NCBI GenBank assembly: GCA_017467845.1
Contig: JAFUKH010000097.1
Coordinates: 1 to 46,939, forward strand
Length of the DNA: 46,939 nt
Direction of reading: 5' to 3'
Origin: Lachnospiraceae bacterium
Lineage (GTDB): Bacteria; Bacillota; Clostridia; Lachnospirales; Lachnospiraceae
The notes beneath the pieces were generated by a model. The model searched no databases. It worked only from the letters and a program-made list of their open reading frames with translations, and was not told the DNA's origin. Position 1 is the first letter of the stretch. Each line of letters opens with the position of its first letter. Positions 42,572-46,939 of the stretch are shown piece by piece. The translations under genes were made by a program, and so were the position numbers.

Positions 42572-43459
42572 ATGCGTAATATTGAAGTGGTACAGCAGAT
42601 GATTGATTGGATTGAAGAAAATATGGAAGAGGGACCGACTTTGCAGAAGGTTTCCAGAGCGGTTGGTTACTCACCATGGTACTGTTCCTGTATGTTCCAT
42701 GATATTGCCGGGATGACTATGAAGTCATATGTAACGGGAAGAAGGCTCGCAATGGCTACGGAGAAAATCAGAGACACAGAGGAACGGATTCTGGATATTG
42801 CTATCAAATATGGTTTTTCTTCACAAGAAGCTCTGACGAGAGTTTTCAAAGAACAGTACGGGTGCACACCGGCTGCTTACCGAAGAGACAACAGACCTGT
42901 ACCAATGATGGTACACAAGCATGTGCTGTTTCCTGAATATGATGAAAAGAGGGTAAAAACAATGGAAGAAACCAGATTAGCGGTCCGCGTAGAGCATATT
43001 CCTGCACACAAGTATTTAGGAATTTGGGAAGAAAAGGCTGAAAATTATGGCGATTTTTGGAATTATCATGACTGTGATGAAGTGTGTGGATTTGTAACAA
43101 GTATGGACAAGATGGCACATCCGATTGTGACTGCACATACTGCTGGATGGAAAATGCAAGGTGATAAAAAAGTTTATTTTTATGGAACAGGGGTCCCTTT
43201 GGACTATGCAGGAGAAATACCAACTGGATTTGAAATCAGAGAAGTCCCTGCGAGTGATTACCTTGTGTTTTCCTATCCTGTTTTTGATTTTATGTCAGAA
43301 AATGCTGATGTTATGGGCGCGGTGGAACGACTGGCATTTTCTTATGACCCGGCGGGGATAGGATATGAGTGGAACGATGAAGATTGCCAAATATATCAGA
43401 GGCATTATCCTGAAAAGTTGGGATATCAGGTAGTAAGACCTGTGAGAAAAATGAAATAA
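42572..43459 (+). CDS. AraC-family regulator with GyrI-like effector-binding domain
   Basis: A 295-residue protein: an AraC/Rob-type double helix-turn-helix (about 1-105; PTLQKVSRAVGYSPWYCSCMFHDIAG, ILDIAIKYGFSSQEALTRVFKEQYGCTPAAYRR) and a C-terminal GyrI-like small-molecule-binding domain (about 130-295). Relatives respond to drugs or other hydrophobic compounds. GGAAGGAG precedes the ATG. No efflux gene is adjacent. A terminator follows. Confidence 0.9.
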   Translation: MRNIEVVQQMIDWIEENMEEGPTLQKVSRAVGYSPWYCSCMFHDIAGMTMKSYVTGRRLAMATEKIRDTEERILDIAIKYGFSSQEALTRVFKEQYGCTPAAYRRDNRPVPMMVHKHVLFPEYDEKRVKTMEETRLAVRVEHIPAHKYLGIWEEKAENYGDFWNYHDCDEVCGFVTSMDKMAHPIVTAHTAGWKMQGDKKVYFYGTGVPLDYAGEIPTGFEIREVPASDYLVFSYPVFDFMSENADVMGAVERLAFSYDPAGIGYEWNDEDCQIYQRHYPEKLGYQVVRPVRKMK

Positions 43460-43486
43460 GATATAATTGAATAGGAACAAAATAGG

Positions 43487-43519
43487 AGCACTCCCAGGTG
43501 GAAACTTGGGAGTGCTTTT
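43487..43519 (+). terminator. Terminator after the AraC-GyrI gene
   Basis: A perfect ten-base stem (43487-43496 and 43507-43516) with a ten-base loop and a short T tract. Confidence 0.85.
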
Positions 43520-43583
43520 GGTATAATGAAGAGCGTAGTTTTAAGATGAGATATGAGAATATATTCAAATTTTGGGGAAGAAA

Positions 43584-44444
43584 ATGGAAAAGTACATTCA
43601 TCCGGGAGATGACAGGATAAAGAATTTTATAAGAGCGTTGTACCTGCAAGAAAAATCATTAGAAGAAGTGGTTTATACAGTGTTTGATTGGTTCGATGCG
43701 CACATAGATTACAGCAGGTTAAACAATCCGTTTTATCCATTGCAAAGAAGTGATATAGATGTATTAGAGATGTTGTCCGGTACTTGTGGAGATTACTCCA
43801 ATTTGTTGGTGTCTGTATTAACTGCCCTAAATTATGATGTGCAGTATGCTTATGTTAGGGTTGATTGCTATGGTAATCCTCAGGATCATATATGTGCAGC
43901 TGTATGGGATGAAGAAGAATGGAAATTAATTGACGCAACATTACCATATAGGAAGTGGTGTGGTTTTGCTTGTCCGCATAAAGAGTATGAGCTTTTGACA
44001 GTGGAAGGCTTTTGGGAAAGAATGAAAGGTGAGGAAAAGTACTGGATAGAAAAAGCTATTGAATATGGGAATGAAAAATATGCTGGATTATTATATGCAC
44101 CATGGATTCATGAAGAGATTTGTACAAATACACAAAATGAGTTGGAATGTGTATTCTATTTACTGGCATTTGAAAATAAAGAAGAATATCAGCTATATGT
44201 AAATTATTTGGTATATACGCAGGAAAAAGCTTTATCGCCAATTATGTGTAGAATTTCCGGAGGCCAGATGTATTTTAGTTTTTCGGAGAGAGAGGCAAAG
44301 CATATATGGGACGGCGAACAGTGGAGCCAAGAGTATTTAGAAGAATGTGTGCCTGAAACATATAAAACAATGTATTATGAAAATTTGCTGACAAGCATTC
44401 AAAACAATTTGTCAAAGATAAAAACAATAATAAAAGATATTTGA
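43584..44444 (+). CDS. Transglutaminase-like cysteine protease/transferase domain protein
   Basis: A 286-residue soluble protein. Its core has a transglutaminase-type triad: Cys68 in SGTCGDYSN, His102 in QDHICAAV and Asp117 in LIDATLPY. Most bacterial members are peptidases or amidases rather than cross-linkers. There is no signal peptide, so it acts in the cytoplasm unless exported in another way. The C-terminal half (about 165-286) is not recognised. The start is the ATG after TTGGGGAAG. Codon use is more AT-rich than in the block before rseP, consistent with an accessory gene. Confidence 0.82.
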   Translation: MEKYIHPGDDRIKNFIRALYLQEKSLEEVVYTVFDWFDAHIDYSRLNNPFYPLQRSDIDVLEMLSGTCGDYSNLLVSVLTALNYDVQYAYVRVDCYGNPQDHICAAVWDEEEWKLIDATLPYRKWCGFACPHKEYELLTVEGFWERMKGEEKYWIEKAIEYGNEKYAGLLYAPWIHEEICTNTQNELECVFYLLAFENKEEYQLYVNYLVYTQEKALSPIMCRISGGQMYFSFSEREAKHIWDGEQWSQEYLEECVPETYKTMYYENLLTSIQNNLSKIKTIIKDI

Positions 44445-44476
44445 GTGCGTGTAGGTAAATTGAAAGGCTAGGGAGT

Positions 44477-44944
44477 ATGGTCAATTTTAGAAGAATAACA
44501 GAAGAAAACTTTGATGCGATTATTAAAATGAAGCGTCCCGATGGAGAAGGATATGTAGCCTCAAACGCATATTCTCTTGCACAGGCATGGTTATATAGAG
44601 ATGCAAATGATGTGTACCCATTTGCAATATATGATGATGAAGAACCGGTTGGGTTTATGCTGCTGGATGAAGACTTGGAAGAAAGAAGTTTAGTAATATG
44701 GCGAATTATGTTTCCGGTAGAACATCAAAACAAAGGATTCGGAACAAAGGCTATCGAAAAGATTGTGCAGATGGCAAAAGAATCCGGAAAATACGACTTT
44801 GTGATTATTGATTATGTTCCGGAGAATAAGATTGCAGGGCATGTATACGAGAAGGTTGGATTTAAGCCTACAGGAGAGATTAACAATGGAGAAATTGTGA
44901 TGAGGCTTGATTTTAAAGGAGCTACGCCCTTGGATAATAACTGA
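44477..44944 (+). CDS. GNAT-family N-acetyltransferase
   Basis: A 155-residue acetyltransferase with the acetyl-CoA loop (MFPVEHQNKGFGTKAIEKI, where Q-x3-G-x-G is the signature) and the terminal VYEKVGFKPTGE segment. It resembles spermidine/diamine N-acetyltransferases such as BltD, but the substrate is not fixed by sequence. The ATG follows AGGGAG. A terminator lies 16 bases downstream. Confidence 0.9.
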   Translation: MVNFRRITEENFDAIIKMKRPDGEGYVASNAYSLAQAWLYRDANDVYPFAIYDDEEPVGFMLLDEDLEERSLVIWRIMFPVEHQNKGFGTKAIEKIVQMAKESGKYDFVIIDYVPENKIAGHVYEKVGFKPTGEINNGEIVMRLDFKGATPLDNN

Positions 44945-44959
44945 ATAGAATAATTTTGC

Positions 44960-44994
44960 GGCAGATTCACGATTTGGAGAATCTGCCCTTTTTT
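44960..44994 (+). terminator. Terminator after the GNAT gene
   Basis: A perfect nine-base stem (44960-44968 and 44979-44987) followed by CTTTTTTT. Confidence 0.88.
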
Positions 44995-45280
44995 ATAGCT
45001 CTCATATCATGAGGGCGTAGCTGTACAACGCAGTTGAACATCCTAAGGGATAGGGATACTCCACAACAAGCCAAAATGCAATAGGTATATACTTGCTGCT
45101 CTGCGAGCAGGGGAGAGATGTCTTGCTTTGGTAGTTCATGAATATTTTTTGATTCATGAAATATTATTGCTTGATTAATGTTTAAGAACAACATAAAATT
45201 AGTCATAGATAGTCATGGAATAGTCATCGTATTTAGTGATAGATATTACAATACAAGAAATGTAGAAAGGGGCTGCTGGT
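44995..45280. other. Gene-free region with several small palindromes
   Basis: No gene is supported here. It holds a CTGCTC-TGC-GAGCAG hairpin (45096-45110), a perfect nine-base inverted repeat TTCATGAAT/ATTCATGAA (45135-45143 and 45152-45160) and a triple TAGTCAT repeat (45200-45227). A minus-strand open frame of 79 codons spans the region but lacks a ribosome site and family features; it may be a relic of an element. Confidence 0.6.
45200..45227 (+). repeat. Three phased TAGTCAT repeats upstream of the AlbA_2 gene
   Basis: TAGTCAT occurs at 45200, 45210 and 45221, periods of 10 and 11 bases, so all copies face the same side of the helix. The third copy overlaps a candidate -35 (TAGTCA, then 17 bases, then TATTAC at 45244). 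This looks like an operator for the downstream gene. Confidence 0.6.
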
Positions 45281-46660
45281 TTGAATTTAGGTATTGAGAC
45301 AGAAACATTAGAGTTTAAGAAATCTACTGGGGAACTGAAAGAAGCAGTGCAGTCAATCTGTGCTATTTTGAATAAGCACCAGCACGGAGAATTATATTTT
45401 GGTGTAAAACCGGATGGTACGGTAATTGGACAAGTTGTAACAGAGGAGTCTTTGCGAGAGGTTAGTCAGAAGATTAAAAATTTTATTGAGCCTAAAATCT
45501 ATCCGGAAATTAATAAAGTGGTTATTGATGGTAGGGATTGTATTCATGTGAAGTTTGAGGGAAACCAAGCCCCTTATTTTGCATATGGTGTGGCGAAAAT
45601 CCGTGTTGCTGATGAGGATTTAACTATGTCTCCGGAGCAGATAACGGAATTGTTATTGCGTAGTGGCAGAGAAGGTAATCGTTGGGAAAACCTGATATCC
45701 AATAAGACGATTAATGATATTGATGAGGAACTTTTAAAGCAATATACAACACAGGCTCATGAAGTCGGAAGAATAGCAATTTCTTATACTGACAAGAAGA
45801 CAGTTTTGAACCAGCTGGAATTAACAGAGGGTGATTCGCTACTGAATGCAGGAAAAGCATTATTCAGTGACGATATTGTGCAAGATGTGCAGATGGCAAT
45901 TTTTGCTACCAATGAAAGATTGACATTTAATGATATTCAGCGCCACCACGGACCGGTATTGAAACTTGTGGATATAGCGGAAAATTATATTAAGAGCAAT
46001 ATCCATTGGAGAGTAGAATTTACCGGAGCATTACAGCGTACCGAGATACCGGAGATTCCGGTGGATGCAATTCGAGAAGCATTGTTAAATTCTTTCTGTC
46101 ATAAGGATTATGCATCCGGGCAGAGTAATGAGGTTGCAATTTATAAAGATAGGGTAGAAATCTATAATCCGGGAGCGTTTCCGGAAGGGTATGAACCGCA
46201 GGACTTTATTGATAAGGCAGAAAGGCCAATCCGCAGAAATCCTAAAATAGCAAGAATTCTGTATTATTCCAAAGACATAGAGAGTTTTGGAACCGGTTTG
46301 AAGCGCATTGCGGATGCATGTGATGCAGCCGGAGTCAGATATGAATTTAAGAAAATGAAGTCAGGATTTGTGGTATGTTTTTATCGAACTGATGAAAATA
46401 CTATGCGTGGTGAGTCTTTTGTGAAGAGTGAAAAGATAACCGACTTGTTAAGTAAGAAAATTAGCGAGATTAAAAATGATGCCATAGTTAAGATTATCGA
46501 GTACTTGGATGTGAACGGGCAGATTACAACGGATATAGGTGTTGAGATTACCGGAAAGTCAACTGCCCAGGTACGTAGATACTTAAAAACGTTGTGTGAT
46601 ATGAAAGTAATAAAAAAGACAAAAAGTACAAAAGGCAATGTTTATGTGCGTAATAATTAG
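45281..46660 (+). CDS. AlbA_2 (Schlafen-like) plus ATPase domain putative regulator
   Basis: A 459-residue protein with an N-terminal AlbA_2/Schlafen-like domain (about 8-125: ETLEFKKSTGELKEAVQSICAILNKHQHGELYFGVKPDG), a middle region, a GHKL-type HATPase_c_4 domain (about 245-365: IREALLNSFCHKDY, VEIYNPGAFPEGY, GTGLKRI) and a C-terminal winged helix (about 410-459). Such proteins are widespread predicted regulators, often in accessory DNA. The start is TTG, supported by GAAAGGGG seven bases upstream. Short phased repeats flank it on both sides. Function is not established. Confidence 0.85.
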   Translation: MNLGIETETLEFKKSTGELKEAVQSICAILNKHQHGELYFGVKPDGTVIGQVVTEESLREVSQKIKNFIEPKIYPEINKVVIDGRDCIHVKFEGNQAPYFAYGVAKIRVADEDLTMSPEQITELLLRSGREGNRWENLISNKTINDIDEELLKQYTTQAHEVGRIAISYTDKKTVLNQLELTEGDSLLNAGKALFSDDIVQDVQMAIFATNERLTFNDIQRHHGPVLKLVDIAENYIKSNIHWRVEFTGALQRTEIPEIPVDAIREALLNSFCHKDYASGQSNEVAIYKDRVEIYNPGAFPEGYEPQDFIDKAERPIRRNPKIARILYYSKDIESFGTGLKRIADACDAAGVRYEFKKMKSGFVVCFYRTDENTMRGESFVKSEKITDLLSKKISEIKNDAIVKIIEYLDVNGQITTDIGVEITGKSTAQVRRYLKTLCDMKVIKKTKSTKGNVYVRNN

Positions 46661-46667
46661 TTCAATC

Positions 46668-46715
46668 ATAATTCGCTCATTTTCATGAGCGGAATATGAG
46701 CGAATTATGAGCGGA
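46668..46715. repeat. Inverted repeat with three ATGAGCGRA direct repeats
   Basis: Perfect 13-base arms (46668-46680 and 46696-46708) enclose a 15-base loop. In the same stretch ATGAGCGGA, ATGAGCGAA and ATGAGCGGA start at 46685, 46696 and 46707, an exact 11-base period. No T tract follows, so a protein-binding site is as likely as a terminator. Confidence 0.65.
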
Positions 46716-46799
46716 TAAATTGATTCATCAACTGTAGACATAATCGTTTCAAAGCGTTACAAACGTACATGCGGTCATGACTAAGCTGCCATAAATATT

Positions 46800-46828
46800 T
46801 TGACTTTAATACAAAATAATACTATAAT
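46800..46828 (+). promoter_or_regulatory. Promoter of apt
   Basis: TTGACT-N17-TATAAT, near-perfect, 64 bases before the apt start codon. Confidence 0.82.
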
Positions 46829-46892
46829 ATAGGCTATATTTGGGTGTTTATACTCAATTTTAGTAATTTGGGATGCGTAGGAGGAATAATCC

Positions 46893-46939
46893 ATGAAAAA
46901 ATTGGAAGAATATGTGAGAAGTATACCTGATTTTCCGGA
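46893..46939 (+). CDS. apt: Adenine phosphoribosyltransferase, 5' end only
   Basis: Only 15 complete codons are present before the window ends: MKKLEEYVRSIPDFP. This N terminus is characteristic of bacterial Apt, the adenine salvage enzyme. TAGGAGG precedes the ATG and a strong promoter lies upstream. The call depends on a short match, so it is probable rather than certain. Confidence 0.75.
   Translation, partial: MKKLEEYVRSIPDFP

Noticed and set aside
44967-45206. Minus-strand open frame of 79 codons in the region upstream of the AlbA_2 gene
   Set aside because: No ribosome site, no recognised domain, overlaps palindromes and a terminator; treated as non-coding or a relic.
46668-46715. Simple terminator of the AlbA_2 gene
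   Set aside because: The stem is perfect but no T tract follows and an 11-base direct repeat overlies it, so it is listed as a repeat instead.

Overview
The window looks like chromosome of a Firmicute of class Clostridia, most probably a Lachnospiraceae-type gut anaerobe. This rests on moderate-to-low GC, strong GGAGG ribosome sites, the conserved block pyrH-frr-uppS-cdsA-dxr-rseP, DUF1836 and YerC/TrpR-like regulators, and SPFH/zinc-ribbon and c-di-GMP proteins. No species is assigned. No rRNA, tRNA, CRISPR array, transposase or phage gene was seen. The window ends inside the start of apt.

Positions 1-21,000 are mostly a sulfur amino acid and sulfur-trafficking island. It opens with a LysR regulator and an IscR-like Rrf2 regulator. 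Then come a polar-amino-acid type ABC transporter with a zinc-thiolate (UroD/MtaA family) methyltransferase inside its operon, a second ABC transporter, and a MetNI methionine-type transporter. Between the last two lies one lipoprotein that fuses two substrate-binding domains of different families. Biosynthetic and delivery genes follow: a trans-sulfuration PLP enzyme, a PatB/MalY C-S lyase, CysK, a rhodanese-TtcA fusion, a second IscR-like Rrf2 protein, IscS, IscU, MnmA and a PfoR-like membrane protein.

The promoters of this island carry two recurring, apparently undescribed operator types. One is a 17-nt element, CCTAY-N7-RTAGG-like, just downstream of the -10 box at five promoters; the two Rrf2 proteins are the likely readers. 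The other is an ATAG-N7-CTAT box upstream of the -35 at four promoters, with an identical 20-nt gap at three and 31 nt (about one extra helical turn) at the fourth; this is the position expected for LysR activation. Together they suggest a two-input sulfur regulon.

Positions 21,000-35,000 hold a degenerate LytM protein with a bactofilin, YerC, DUF1836, PHP and HIT proteins, a 158-nt palindromic element, an orphan substrate-binding lipoprotein with a cysteine-rich XRE regulator, an SPFH/triple-zinc-ribbon protein, a PAS-GGDEF-GGDEF-EAL protein, PcrA, a small acidic membrane protein, an RlmD-type rRNA methyltransferase and a polysaccharide deacetylase that may be translated from a leaderless mRNA.

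Positions 35,700-40,900 carry the conserved translation/isoprenoid/phospholipid block ending at rseP. After a terminator the content becomes accessory: a degenerate PP2C-like protein with a Ser/Thr kinase, AraC-GyrI, transglutaminase and GNAT genes, and an AlbA_2/ATPase regulator flanked on both sides by helically phased short repeats.
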